NCBI GenBank assembly: GCA_032821775.1
Contig: JAVLRN010000006.1
Coordinates: 1,674,001 to 1,738,000, forward strand
Length of the DNA: 64,000 nt
From: Sanguinoderma infundibulare
Taxonomy: Eukaryota > Basidiomycota > Agaricomycetes > Polyporales > Polyporaceae
Direction of reading: 5' to 3'
The translations under genes were made by a program, and so were the position numbers. Positions 48,676 to 59,911 of the stretch are shown in pieces (position 1 is the first letter of the stretch; every line of letters starts with the position of its first letter). The notes under the pieces are model-generated. The model had not been told where the DNA came from. It searched no databases and worked only from the letters and a program-made list of their open reading frames with translations.

Positions 48676-50550
48676 TACGGCTCACTCGCGAGGCTTGATC
48701 TTCGAGCGGCTGAGAGCGGGAAAGCCATCCTACGCAGTACGAAGGCAAAGCTCAGCTGGTTCGCGCCTAGCCTTGCTGCATGGGCCCACTATTCATCTAT
48801 CGCCAAGGCAAGAGAGAAGGCTGCGCGGTTGGACGGAAAGTCTTTCTGTGGCACGACTATCCGAGCAACGTTTCAGACCCCATCCCGGAGACAACTGACA
48901 TCCTTCTCGGTGGAACTCAAAGGCCTACCGCTCGGCACGTCCGCCGCACGTCTGAAGACGTTCTGCCAAGCTGACTCCGTCGCTCTCGGTTCCCCTAGTT
49001 TCATGATCGAAGACTCGATCCGGGAGCTGCGCAAGATGCTTTCCGCGCACGGGTCTCTGGAAGCCTTCGACTTTGTGCAACCCGACCGACCGAAGCCCAA
49101 GCTCGTAGCGTTCGTGCAGTTCACCGACCCGGACGCAGCAGAGCGGGCGGTCGCCTCGCTTCACAATCACCGCCAAACCTTCCTCCGCGGCAGCCCCATC
49201 TTTCTGGAACTCATACACTCTATCAAGTACATGCTTCCCTCCGCTCAGTTCCAGGCCCTCCGGCCGCAGGTGGACGCGCTCAAGGAGATTCTCCAGACGT
49301 GCAAGCTGCGCTATCACGACAAGGACGAGTACGAGCGTGACACGGAGCGGGTCTGCGTCCGCGCGTACGGGCCTGACGCGAAGGGGCTCGGTCGCCTGAA
49401 GACAGAGATAGAGCTCCTGCTGAAGGGCGAGCCCGTCCTCAACGAGGACGGCCAGGTCGCATGGCACGAACACTATTCCTCGGCGAGCGGCAGCCAGCTC
49501 TTGAGCAGCGTCGCAGTCCAGACGAAAACGTACATCAAGTGCGACGCACGGACGCGGACCCTCTGCGTGTTCGGTGCCCGGGAAGGACGCGGGGCGGCCA
49601 AGACCCGCATTCTGGCGGTGCTTGCGAAGCTGAGGAGGCAGGAACACGTATTGGACCTCGAGCCGGCGGTGTTCCGCAAGATGCTCCATGGGGGCTTTCA
49701 AGCGCTGCAGGCGGAATTCGGAGACAAAGTCCTGTTTGACGTGGTCCACAGGCAACTTGTCCTGCGCGGGGACGAGGACGAGGCTCGCGCCATCCGCGAC
49801 AGCGTCTCCCAACAGCAAAAGGCTGGGGGACAAGCTGTCCGGCACTCTTCGCGCCCTGCGGAGCTGGATGACTCGCCTTGCCCAGTGTGTTTCTGCGACA
49901 CCACGGAGCCTGTGACGTTGCCTTGCGGGCACTGCTACTGCCGCGCTTGCCTCCATCATTACCTTGCCTCCATCGGACAGTCCCAGGGCGGGTCGCAGAA
50001 CGTCGCATCTTGTCTCGCCGAAACCCCACAACCGGATGGCTCCAGCCAACCTTGTGGTCGTGGTGTTCCTCTCGACACCATCCGCTCGATCCTGTCCCCG
50101 GGAGAAGAAGAGCGTCTGCTCGAGGCCACGTTCCTCTCTCACGTCCACAGCCATCCCCAGGAGTACCACTACTGCCCCACAGCCGACTGCCAGACGATCT
50201 ACCGCGCATCCACGGACGACTCGAACATCGTCCTCCGCTGCCCCTCCTGCCTCGCGCGCATCTGCGCCTCGTGTCACGTGGAGTTCCACGAGGGGCTGGC
50301 CTGTGCAGATTTCAAGGACGATGCGTCCGGAGGGACCGAGGCGTTCCGGCGCTGGCGAGAAGAGAACGGCATCAAGGCCTGTCCCGGTTGCGGTGCGGAT
50401 CTGGAGAAGAGCGGGGGCTGCAACCACATGACTTGCGCGCGGTGCGGAACGCACATGTGCTGGGTTTGCATGGAGACCTTCAAGGACATCGATAGCGGGG
50501 GAGGTGTCTACGCACACATGCGGCGGGAACATGGAGGCATCGGGATATAG

Positions 50551-50742
50551 TGGGATTGTGCGACGGAAGTTGTAGTTGCGTGCTGGCAATAAATCTGTTA
50601 AACAATGGATACCGGGCCACTTGGGTTTGAGACAGGTTTGAGACGATGGAGGTGTAAACCTTGGTGACAGATTCGACCAAATATGGTAGTTCAAGCGCCC
50701 TGGTCTGTGGCCCCGCGTCCGAGTTCAACGTTCAACGTTCAA
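50551..50742. other. Spacer with tandem TTCAACG repeat
   Basis: Short spacer between the RBR gene and the oxygenase relic. Three tandem copies of TTCAACG lie at about 50723-50743. Confidence 0.6.
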
Positions 50743-51607
50743 CGTCGAGCCAGAATTGCTCGACTGCATCGCCGAGGACAAGAAGTTCTTCCCAAACTCG
50801 GCTATCCATGTAGAGCCGTACAAGATCCACCTCTACAACCCCAAGGGCCATTTCCGCTCGCACCGTGACACACCGTAAAAAGACCTGGTCGGCGGGACCT
50901 CCCTCCTTGGTCTCGGAGACACCGCCTGGCCAGGGGGTCTGGTCGTAGACGGGAACTTGAGCACCCAGCGCAGGAAGCCCACTGGAGTGCATTCTATCCG
51001 AACATGCCCCACCACGTCAAGGAGGTCTATGGCCGTCGTCGCCCGGACCTCCACAACACTGGAGGGTGAGACCGAGCGGTCGTCGACGGTCCGCCACGAC
51101 GTAGCGCAGCTCATAGGCGGCATGGAGGCGCCGTTCGGGATCCTGCTCGAGCGCAAGTATTGTCTCGGCACCACCCAGTTCAGCGGTTTCGACGCGCTCC
51201 TCGTGGACTGCGCTCGCGCCTTGTCTGGCGTGATCGTCAAGCACCTGCCCATCGTCTTGAAGACGCGCGCGACGTGGGGGTCACGCTTCGAGTACGATTG
51301 TCACGAAGACTACGAGATGAGCTGCAGCACTCAGGTGTACCCGTTCACTCAGGGTCACGTCGATGCGCCCATGCTGAGGCAAGAGGAGGACAGTACTGGT
51401 TGTGAGCCGGGGGATCACACCTATCGTGGGTGTCCCTGGGTCGAGCGCGTGCCGTTCTTCTCGCTGGACCTGTCGCGAGCCTTGCATACGTACAAGCACG
51501 ACTTCGACGAGACGTGCAGCTACGTCGGGAACGAGGCGCAGGCGTGGAGGGACGATAGCGTCTACCTTTCTTACGCGCTGCTCGTCCTGCCCACTCCTCG
51601 CAACTAG
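50743..51607 (+). pseudogene. 2OG-Fe(II) oxygenase (prolyl-4-hydroxylase-like) relic
   Basis: Reads as the double-stranded beta-helix core of a 2-oxoglutarate/Fe(II) oxygenase: PYKIHLYNPKGHFRSHRDTP with the iron-binding H-x-D (His codon 50861), then GTSLLGLGD and GLVVDG. The next block, AFYPNMPHHVKEV with the second His, is in another frame. An in-frame TAA lies at 50876-50878 right after HRDTP, and a frameshift occurs near 50980-50995. A downstream open segment (FGILLERKYCLGTT to LVLPTPRN, stop 51605-51607) matches the C-terminal part seen in Agaricomycete members, as far as I recall. No start codon or N-terminal exon is evident. I call it a decayed gene. Confidence 0.72.
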
Positions 51608-52387
51608 AAGGGCAGGAACGAAGAGAAGAGCAGCAGCGCCTAAGATCTTGTCCTGTGTGAGGTTTCGAGTTTTCGATGTGTGTCGGTTGAGATGACTTTG
51701 CTCGCCAGCGGTGTGGTGGCTTTGTCAGGCGGAACATGGTCAGGGCGGTTGTAGACGCAGGGTGCGAGGTTTTCCGTACAAGGATCGAATGTACGTACAA
51801 CATTATCCCAACTGAACACGTTCTTGCGCCCTGGACTGTCTCTTCAATTTGAACATACGGATCAGACGTTCTGACTCCTGGCCACGTCCGCTCAGTCACT
51901 GTCTCGAACGAAGGACACCGATCAGACTGACCGAAGACCTGTTTCTACGTACTTGCTTAACGGTGACCACCTGTCAGGTATAGGCGGAGCCACTCACATC
52001 GTCGTCCAGATGATCACCGTAGTGCCGACATTTCGTCGTGTCCATCGATGTCCTTGGTGTGGTGTTACTGTGGACAAGATCGAAGTAGCCTCTCCCGCGT
52101 GTGCACTCAGGGCATGACCCTAAGCGAAAGCGTGCAGAGGGTGGCACGCTGGTAAAACCTTCCATGTTCCGATGTTCAAACGGCCTGGCTCCCTGAAGCG
52201 CAGTTCCCCAGCAATTGTGCGGCAATGCTGCGGCCATGCTCTTAGTGAAAGACTCCATTAATCCAGGATCCCATGATACATATTCGGAAGGGGGCAAAAG
52301 AAGCGATAATAATCTACATGAATCTATGGGAAGCATCGATGTTAGCACCGACGGCGTTGTCAATTAAGACACGTACCTCCGAGGGTA
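51608..52387. other. Intergenic region
   Basis: 0.78 kb between the oxygenase relic and the Sgf73 stop. No gene recognised. Confidence 0.5.
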
Positions 52388-53568
52388 TCAAGCCAGCCTG
52401 CTGATTACGGGAACTGCAGGGTTCCGAGGTGGGATCAAGGCGTTGGCAAGAAGATGATTGCAAGTCCGTAATCGTTCTCGACGGGCCACGAACCACGAGC
52501 TGGTATCGCACGGGACAGCAAGGGGCATACCAACGACGCCACGATCGCGCGCGATCCGCACGACGCGCACGAGGGAGTCGAGTTCCGCGTCGGAATCGAC
52601 GTCGTCCAAGTTCTCGTACACATCGTCTGATGGGCCAACATGTGCCGCAGCTTGGATAGCGGCTGCAGTGGCGGCGGTCGTGGCGGCGGCCTTGCCCTTC
52701 TTCTTGGTCGTTGCGCCCGTTGCAGCGGTCGTACTCTTCTTGGTGGTGTCTGCGCCGGCGGCTGTTGCGGCTTCCATCTGTGCGCGTTTCTTCTCGGCCT
52801 TCTCGCGCTCTTTGCGCTCCTTCCTCTCCGCCTTGCTCTCCTTCTTTACGGGCTCGACGAAATTGGGGTTGTTGGCGCGATTCCAATCGAGCAGAAGCTC
52901 GTCGTAGGACTTGGACCGCCCTTGAACGGCGCGCTTGGCACCCATGGAGTGGGACTTGCAGGTGAGGGAGCGGGAGCACGGGAGGCCCTTGTCGTTGATG
53001 ACACCACACTGCTTGTCATAATCGACGGGGCCCTTGACGCGACTGCGGGCCTGCTTCTTGGTCTTTGGTGCGCTAGGGTCGTCCGGGTTGGGCACGTCGT
53101 CCTCTGCCTTGCGCTTCTTCCCCTTCTTGTCTGTCTCAACCACGGGAGACGTCAGCCGGGCGAGCAGACAACGTAATAACGCGGCGATGTGGACGACATA
53201 AACATACCCTCCGTCTCGGCGACCTTTGGCTTCGTGCCCTTCTTCCCTCCGTTCCTGATCTTTGCGCAGTTGTCTGCAAGGAGGACGACGGTGAACCACC
53301 AACCCTGCGAAGAGAAGCGGAGGGCGTGCATACCTGCATGTTCGACTACCGCGCTGCGCAAGACGGGCTTAAGGCAGTCCTTGCACTTGACGATTCCGAT
53401 CTCCTGGAGAAGAGGTTCGGCGCCGAATGTCTTCATGTCGCGCGCGGACAGCCATGACGTTGGGGGGGACGGGGGCCTGTCGAGGTCGAAGGGAGGCGTT
53501 TGGGGCACGAGCTCCCAAGTGAATGGGGATGCCGGAGGAGAGGGACTAGACTTAATCTTGAGAGGCAT
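52388..53568 (-). CDS. SGF73: SAGA deubiquitinase-module anchor Sgf73 (SCA7 domain)
   Basis: Anchors the histone H2B deubiquitinase module to SAGA; relative of human ataxin-7. Exons 53334-53568, 53208-53273 and 52388-53130. An N-terminal zinc finger spans intron 1: CKDCLKPVLRSAVVEHADNC (C2HC), the form found in Sgf73. The basic KKGKKRKAED stretch precedes the SCA7 domain: YDKQCGVINDKGLPCSRSL, TCKSHSMGAKRAVQGRS, YDELLLDWNRANNPNF. A Lys/Glu/Ala-rich coiled coil follows, then a C-terminal segment with RVVRIARDRGVVGMPLAVP. The start is the ATG at 53566-53568. Third SAGA subunit of this window. Head to head with the debranching enzyme. Confidence 0.92.
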
Positions 53569-53860
53569 GGGGGTGCGGTTGAAAGGCGAATTCAAGTCCA
53601 CCTGAGCCTGCAGTGGCCACAGTGCGGGTGAGGCGCCCCCCCAACCACGTGGCTGGTATGCGGAGCGGCCCGAAAAGGAAGGGCGATGGTAGAGCGATGG
53701 CAGAGGAGTGACGGCAGAGGCGCCTCAGCCATTCGATCGTCGACTTCCCAACTTGACTCCTTGTCTCCGTAGAAAAATAAAATGCACCTCGGGCTATATA
53801 GCTCCTCGCCCCCGTCCCCTCCTTCTATCCCTCCATCAGCTCGCCCTCGCTCGACCCGCC
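53569..53860. promoter_or_regulatory. Bidirectional promoter SGF73/GDB1
   Basis: 292 bp between divergent starts. It contains a CACGTG E-box core at about 53647-53652 and an AT-rich AAAAATAAAATGC near 53772 followed by a C/T-rich stretch before the debranching-enzyme ATG. Function inferred. Confidence 0.4.
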
Positions 53861-56800
53861 ATGGCCCTCCCCGAGAAGAAGGCTAAGGCCCCCATCCCCA
53901 GCTTCACCCTCCCCAAACATGACCCCGCCGCCGTGAACGGCGACGCCGCGCCCAAGACCCCCGCCGACGAGGGCATCTTGTTCTTCGAGTCTGGCACCAC
54001 CCAAGAAATACGCGTCTACGAGTTGCGCTTGGATCCCGACGGTGGTCCAAACAAGGACAGATCTGTTGAGTATTCTTCCTTGCATCCGCTTCCCAAGCCC
54101 GCGCCATCCTCCATCGAATCGCATTCACGTCCACTTACTGTTTGCATGTCGCATCTGCACTCGGGCTGACCACTTCTGCAGTACATGCGATTGCCTCCGG
54201 CCTACACGCCGTACGTTCTTCGAGTATCCTTAGATGCAGGAACGCCTGCCTCCCGCAATGGCGTATTCAAGACCAACTTCCCCCTTGACGGTGGCCGCTT
54301 TGCCCGCGACCGTTTTGCCGAACGAAAGTGCGTTCTTTCCAGTTGTTTCACACTGTTCTGCAGCTAACCCGCCTCAGACTCCCCACCAATTTCTCTGCTC
54401 CCATCCAGATAGATCTCCCCATCTCACACGCCGGCGCGTTCGTCTACTGGGTAGAATACGACGGCGACGCTCCCGGCTCTCGTGTCAAGGGCCGTGAAGG
54501 CTACTTCAACATAGACCCCATCCTTCGCACAAAGGCCCGAACCCCCATCATCTCCGGCCGTACCATCGCCCCCAACGGCTCCGTCGTCAAGCCCGACGAT
54601 GTCAACCTCCCCTTGGACGGCATTGCCCTCCTCACCCTCGTCTCCAAATGGATGGGTCCCACTTCCGGTTGGCGCGAGTTTTTCTCCGAGGCCAGCGCGA
54701 GGGGATACAACATGATCCACTGGACGCCCCTCCAGGAGCGCGGCGACAGTGACAGTCCGTACTCCATCCGCAACCAGCTCGCCTACGAGCCGTCCATGTT
54801 CTCCGATCCTGGCGATCTCGGTGACGACGGGGGCAAGGCCAAGTTGGAGGAGATGCTTAAGGTCGCCAGGGAAGAGTATGGCTTGCTCAGCCTAACCGAC
54901 GTCGTCCTCAACCACACTGCCAACGACAGTCCGTGGCTGCACGACCATCCAGAGGCAGGTGTGTTCCCAGGTTCTCTCCAAGTCCTGTTATGCTTTACCA
55001 AAACGTCCACGTAGGTTATAGTCCCTCAAATACCCCGCACCTCACGCCCGCCCTGGAGCTCGACACCGCTCTCCTCGACTTCTCGGCCTCATTGGAGTCG
55101 AGAGGTCTTCCGACGACTATCACATCCGAGCAGGACATCAACCGCATCATAGACGCCTTCGCCACCCACCTCAAGGAACACGACATGTGGCAGTACTATG
55201 TCCTAGACGTCAAGCAGGAGCGCAGTGCCGTTAAAGATGCGCTCGGTAAGCCCGACATCGTCGCTTGGACTGGGAGCGACGTTGCCAACAAGACCACTGT
55301 CGAGCTCGCAAACATCATCCGAGACTCTGGTTGTATCGAGGGCCACCGGAAGTTGGAGAAGAGATTCGGTACTCATGTTCCTGGCCCTGTATCTGCTGGC
55401 TTCATCAAGGCTGCCTTCCCCAGTCTCACCGACAATGACGCGCTTGCCGACGCCTGGATACGTGTCGTCGACGTTCTCAACGTGCCCCTCTACGAGGAAT
55501 GGAAGGAAGACACGACGATATCGTTGGATCAAGTTCGTAACCGTGTCAAGTACACGCGCCTCGAAGAAAATGGCCCCAAGCTCGGACCAGTCACGCGAGC
55601 GTAAGTTCATCCCAGTTAAGCTGTATGATGTATACCAACGCTTCATCTCCCCTCAGTAACCCTCTCGTCGAGCCCTACTTCACTCGCATCAAGGACACAG
55701 AGCCCGAGATCTACTCCGTAGCTAACAATGGATGGATCTGGAACGCCGACCCCCTTAGCAACTTCGCTCTCTGGCCCTCAAAGGCGTACCTCCGGCGCGA
55801 AGTCATCGTGTGGGGAGACTGCGTGAAGCTCCGCTACGGAGACGGACCGTCGTCTAACCCCTGGCTCTGGGAGTTCATCACGAAGTATGTCACGGACCTG
55901 GCCGCAACGTTCCAAGGCTTCCGTATCGACAACTGCCACTCGACCCCGCTACATGTCGGCGTCACCTTGCTGGATGCCGCTCGCGTGGTTAACCCCGACC
56001 TCTACGTCTGCGCGGAGCTGTTCACGGGTAGTGAGGAGATGGACACCATCTTCGTCAGTCGCTTGGGCATCAACTCCTTGATTCGGGAGGCTGGCAACGC
56101 TTGGGATCCTAAGGAGTTCTCCCGTCTAATCTACCGCCATGGTCTTGGGAAGCCGATCGGTAAGCTATCCCTCCGCATTCATCCAGAATTGTGCTTATGT
56201 TTACGTTGATCAGGATCCATGGACGGCGCATGCATGACGAGCAAGGGCGAGCTTCCGCCGCCCACCGGCAAGGGCCCGACGCGCGACTGTGTGGTCATCC
56301 CGCATAACGGATCGGTCCCCCACGCTCTTTTCTACGACCTGACGCACGACAACGAGTCGTACCTCCACAAACGGTCTGCCGAGGATGCACTCTCCACGGG
56401 TGCTTTGATGACTTTCTCGTTCTCCGCCATTGGCTCAGTAAAGGGCCTCGACGACCTCTACCCGAAGCTTCTCAACCTCGTCCAGGAGAAGAGGAGGTAC
56501 CAGGTTACGCACCTCGGGAAGAACAGCGGGATTGCGAAGGCGAAACGTATTCTGAACGCGCTCCACACCGAGTTCGCTTTGGGTGGGTATGAAGAAGGTC
56601 ATGTTCACCAGGAGAACGAAGTGAGTCCGTCTTTCCTTGATATGGGACACTCCCTAACAACGCTTTGCAGTACATTGTCCTTCACCGTGTGCAGCCGCAC
56701 ACGCAAAAGGGGTACCTCCTTGTTGCCCACTGCGCCTTCCAGAAAGGCTCGAAATATCGGGGATTCAGTGAGTGTCATCAGCAGCCATCTCCTGCGAACT

Positions 56801-59326
56801 TACCCTGACGTCCGATCTACGAAGTCACACCTATCAAGCTCCGCAGCACCAAGGCTCGGTTCTTGTACGGCGCACGCATTGACTTCTCGTCTTACGAAGA
56901 CGCCTCGGATAGTGCTACCCTCCGAGGAATGTCCGGCAAGCTCGTGAGCGTGCCCGAGTTCGTCGTGCCGCAAAACCATGATTCCGAAGGCCCGTATGCG
57001 GAGATCGTCGTCCCGGAGTACTTCCCGCCTGGGAGCATCATGCTCTTCGAGACGCAACTGGAGGGCCTGGACAGCGATCTTGACAAATTCTGCTCGTCGG
57101 GCGCGGAGCAGGCGTTTGGCGACCTCGACCTCGTCGACCTCAACGCCGTCCTCTTCCGCGCGGAAGGAGAGGAACGCGATGCGACCGGGGGCGAGATTGG
57201 GGCGTACAACGTCCCTGGTCTTGGTAACTTGGTGTACTGTGGCCTCGAGGGATGGATGCACCCGCTCCGTCACATCATGCGCTACAACGACCTCGGGCAC
57301 CCGCTGTGCGGCCACCTTCGAGAAGGAGCGTGGGCGTTCGACTACGTGCACAACCGTCTGTCCAGGTATGTTATATATAGGTTCTTTCATGCATGAATAC
57401 ACTGACAGTCTTTTACAGACAGACAGATGTTTTGCCGAACCTCGCGAAGCCGGCGAAATGGTTCAAGGAACGCTCTGACCGCGTCAAGGACTCTGTTCCT
57501 CCCTTCCTGCGACCCAAGTACTTCGCGATCATCATCTCCGAGGCATACAAGGCCGCGCGCCGCGCGGCGATCGAACAGTGCTCGAACTTCGTCTCGACTG
57601 GACATGATTTCACGCAGAACCTCGCTCTGTGCTCCCTGCAGATGTATGGCCAGGTCAAGTCTGCATCGCTAGACCCGGGAAAGCCTACCCCATGTTTGGC
57701 AGCTGGCTTGCCGCACTTCGCCGCAGGCTGGGCGCGTACCTGGGGCCGGGACGTGTTCATTTCGCTCCGCGGTCTCTTCCTCACGACGGGCAACTTCAAT
57801 GGCGCGAAAGCGCACATCCTCGCGTTCGCGTCCGTGCTCAAGCACGGCCTCATCCCGAACCTCCTTGACTCGCTGCGGACCCCGCGGTACAACTCTCGCG
57901 ACTCGCCCTGGTGGATGCTGCAGAACATCCAGGACTACGCCGCTCTCGCGCCCGACGGGCTCTCGATCCTCTCCGAGTCCGTCAAGCGTCGCTTCCCGAA
58001 GAACGACACCTGGGTGACGTGGGACGACCCGCGCGCGTACGCGTACTCGAGCACGATCGCGGAGATCGTGCAGGAGATCCTCCAGCGGCACGCGACCGGG
58101 ATATCGTTCCGGGAGTACAACGCAGGCCCGAACCTGGACGGGCAGATGCGGGACGAGGGGTTCAACATCAACATCAAGGTCGACTGGACGACGGGGCTGC
58201 TCCTGGGCGGGAACCGGTTCAACTGCGGGACGTGGATGGACAAGATGGGCGAGTCGGAGCGGGCGGGGAACAAGGGTCTGCCCGGGACGCCGCGCGATGG
58301 GGCGCCGGTGGAGATCACGGGCCTGCTGAAGAGCACGCTGAGGTGGCTGAGCGAGCTGTCGGCGGCGGGGAAGTTCCCGTTCAAGGGCGTCGAGGCCAAG
58401 AGTGAGTGTGTGGTTGATCGGTTTCGGAGCGACGATTGCTGATGGGTATCACACAGTCAATGGGCAGAAGCGTTTGGTAACGTACAAGGAGTGGAGCGAT
58501 CTCATCCAGGCCTCGTTCGAGAAGTGCTACTACGTCCCCACCAGTGCGCATACTGGCTTTTACGATCTATGTTGTCATCTCTCTAATGCCCCTTTTAGAT
58601 GCTAGTGAAGACGTGAAGTACAATATCAATTCGCAGATGGTCAACCGCAGGGGCATCTACAAGGACGTGTATGGTACTCCTACCGAGCGCGAGTGGGCGG
58701 ACTACCAGTTCCGTCCGAACTTCCCTATCGCGATGACCGTCGCGCCCGAGTTGTTCGACCCTCAACACGCCCTGGGCGCGCTCAAGCTTGCCGACCAGGT
58801 TCTGCGCGGGCCTCTGGGCATGAAGACGCTCGACCATGTGGACCTCCAGTACCGTCCTGACTACGACAACGCGAACGACGGCACGGACATGTCTGTGGCG
58901 AAGGGTTGGAACTACCACCAGGTGCGCGGCGCCGTTCGATGATTCGATGAATGACTGGGTACTGACGTATATAATGATTTGATTCTAGGGTCCCGAGTGG
59001 GGTTGGCCGCTGGGCTACTTCCTGCGCGCGTATCTCTACTTTGACACCAGGGTTGGGGCCGGTAAAGAGGTACGTTCCGGCTGTCGGCAGCGGCAAATCG
59101 CATATCATTGACTCGACCTGTCCCGCAGGATCCGACCGTGACCCTACACCACCTGCACGGCATCATCCTGAAGCCGCGGGAGCACATCCAGAAGGACCCG
59201 TGGGCGGGCTTGCCGGAGCTGACGAACAAGGGCGGCGCATACTGCCACGACTCGTGCAACACGCAGGCGTGGAGCTCGAGCTGCATGCTAGATTTCCTCG
59301 AGGAGGTGCACAAGGTGAGCGCATAG
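53861..59326 (+). CDS. GDB1: Glycogen debranching enzyme
   Basis: Bifunctional 4-alpha-glucanotransferase / amylo-alpha-1,6-glucosidase of glycogen breakdown. Thirteen exons: 53861-54064, 54182-54327, 54378-54958, 55015-55600, 55657-56159, 56214-56620, 56671-56767, 56825-57365, 57419-58401, 58457-58543, 58599-58921, 58989-59069 and 59129-59326. The GH13-type half shows the nucleophile Asp in FQGFRIDNCHSTP and the general acid in YVCAELFTGSEEMD, plus SLTDVVLNHTANDSPWL. The C-terminal glucosidase half shows GWARTWGRDVFISLRGL, INIKVDWTTGLLLGGN and KGWNYHQ then GPEWGWPLGYFLRAYLY. About 1,550 residues, usual for the family. The TAG at 59324-59326 is read straight through the last donor; splicing there would append a Thr/Ser/Pro-rich tail. 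Confidence 0.95.
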
Positions 59327-59911
59327 AGAACGCCTGGACGACGCGAAGCATACATATACATATACGTCTTGCCCGGCAGTCCCTTGATCCTCACGGTACT
59401 TGTACAACATCCCCATTGCCAACTTCAACTTCAACTTCATCTTCATCTCCAACTTCAACTCCAACTTCACCTTCATCTCCATCCCCAATTGCATCTCCAC
59501 TTGCACCTCCACTTGCACCTCGACCTCTTGGCCGCAGGGCCGCCGACCTACGAGCGCCATCCCTGTTCGAGAGGTTTGTTCGTTTGCTGCGTTCGTATAG
59601 ATGTCACATCTTCTTCGCTACTGTTGTCTTGCTCGGTCTTTTGTAGAGTTTTGTTGTATCGCAAGCAAACGGCATCCGTGTAGACTTGGGACTTTGGACA
59701 GGACATTATGTAGTCATCATGTACAATACTTTGATCAGAGAGATTCAAGGCGACTTTGATACCTTGACTTGCATCGCACAGTGTGCAGAGATGTATGGAA
59801 TGCATCACTTTTTACGCTCGAGTGTTTCAAACCGTCCCCGGGCTCGACAAATTCGACGCCTCTGATCTACGCAATACGTCCTCTGATTATATCTGCCGCC
59901 TTTGGAATATG
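59327..59911. other. 3' flank with CAACTT-type hexanucleotide repeat
   Basis: Convergent 3' region between GDB1 and the GMC gene. 59412-59525 is a degenerate hexamer array (CAACTT, CATCTT, CATCTC, CACCTC). If the GTGAGC at 59315 is used as a donor with the acceptor ending at about 59380, this array would be translated as a Ser/Thr/Pro repeat ending in a hydrophobic FFATVVLLGLL stretch (stop near 59646). Confidence 0.55.

Larger units (their letters stand above)
45530..50550 (+). pseudogene. CCCH/RRM/RBR E3 ubiquitin ligase gene interrupted by a transposon
   Basis: Exons 45530-46007, 46072-46280, 46358-46420 and 46480-46836, then a 1.84-kb element, then coding sequence from 48676 to the TAG at 50548-50550. 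Part one encodes four CCCH fingers (CIYYCQGHCTRGAHCKFAH, CEFYRQGSCRYGDNCLFFH, CKFYAQGACNKGDACPFLH, CKFFLQGTCSKGAGCSFWH) and an RRM-like domain (VVLLHNIPTSV, SGRVEYLNTHHAARAA). Part two encodes a second RRM-like segment (KLVAFVQFTDPDAAERAV) and a full RING-IBR-RING2 module. This has CPVCFCDTTEPVTLPCGHCYC, CPSCLARICASCHVEFH, then CPGCGADLEKSGGCNHMTC with the putative thioester Cys before NHM. Removing the element and one TA joins GTA-GAG-TAC-GGC in frame. With the element, translation stops at 46938. Whether it is silent or spliced around is unknown. Confidence 0.88.

Noticed and set aside
48925..50694. 589-codon open frame on the minus strand opposite the RBR half
   Set aside because: It mirrors the GC-rich third-codon positions of the real + strand RBR coding sequence and has no recognisable domain.
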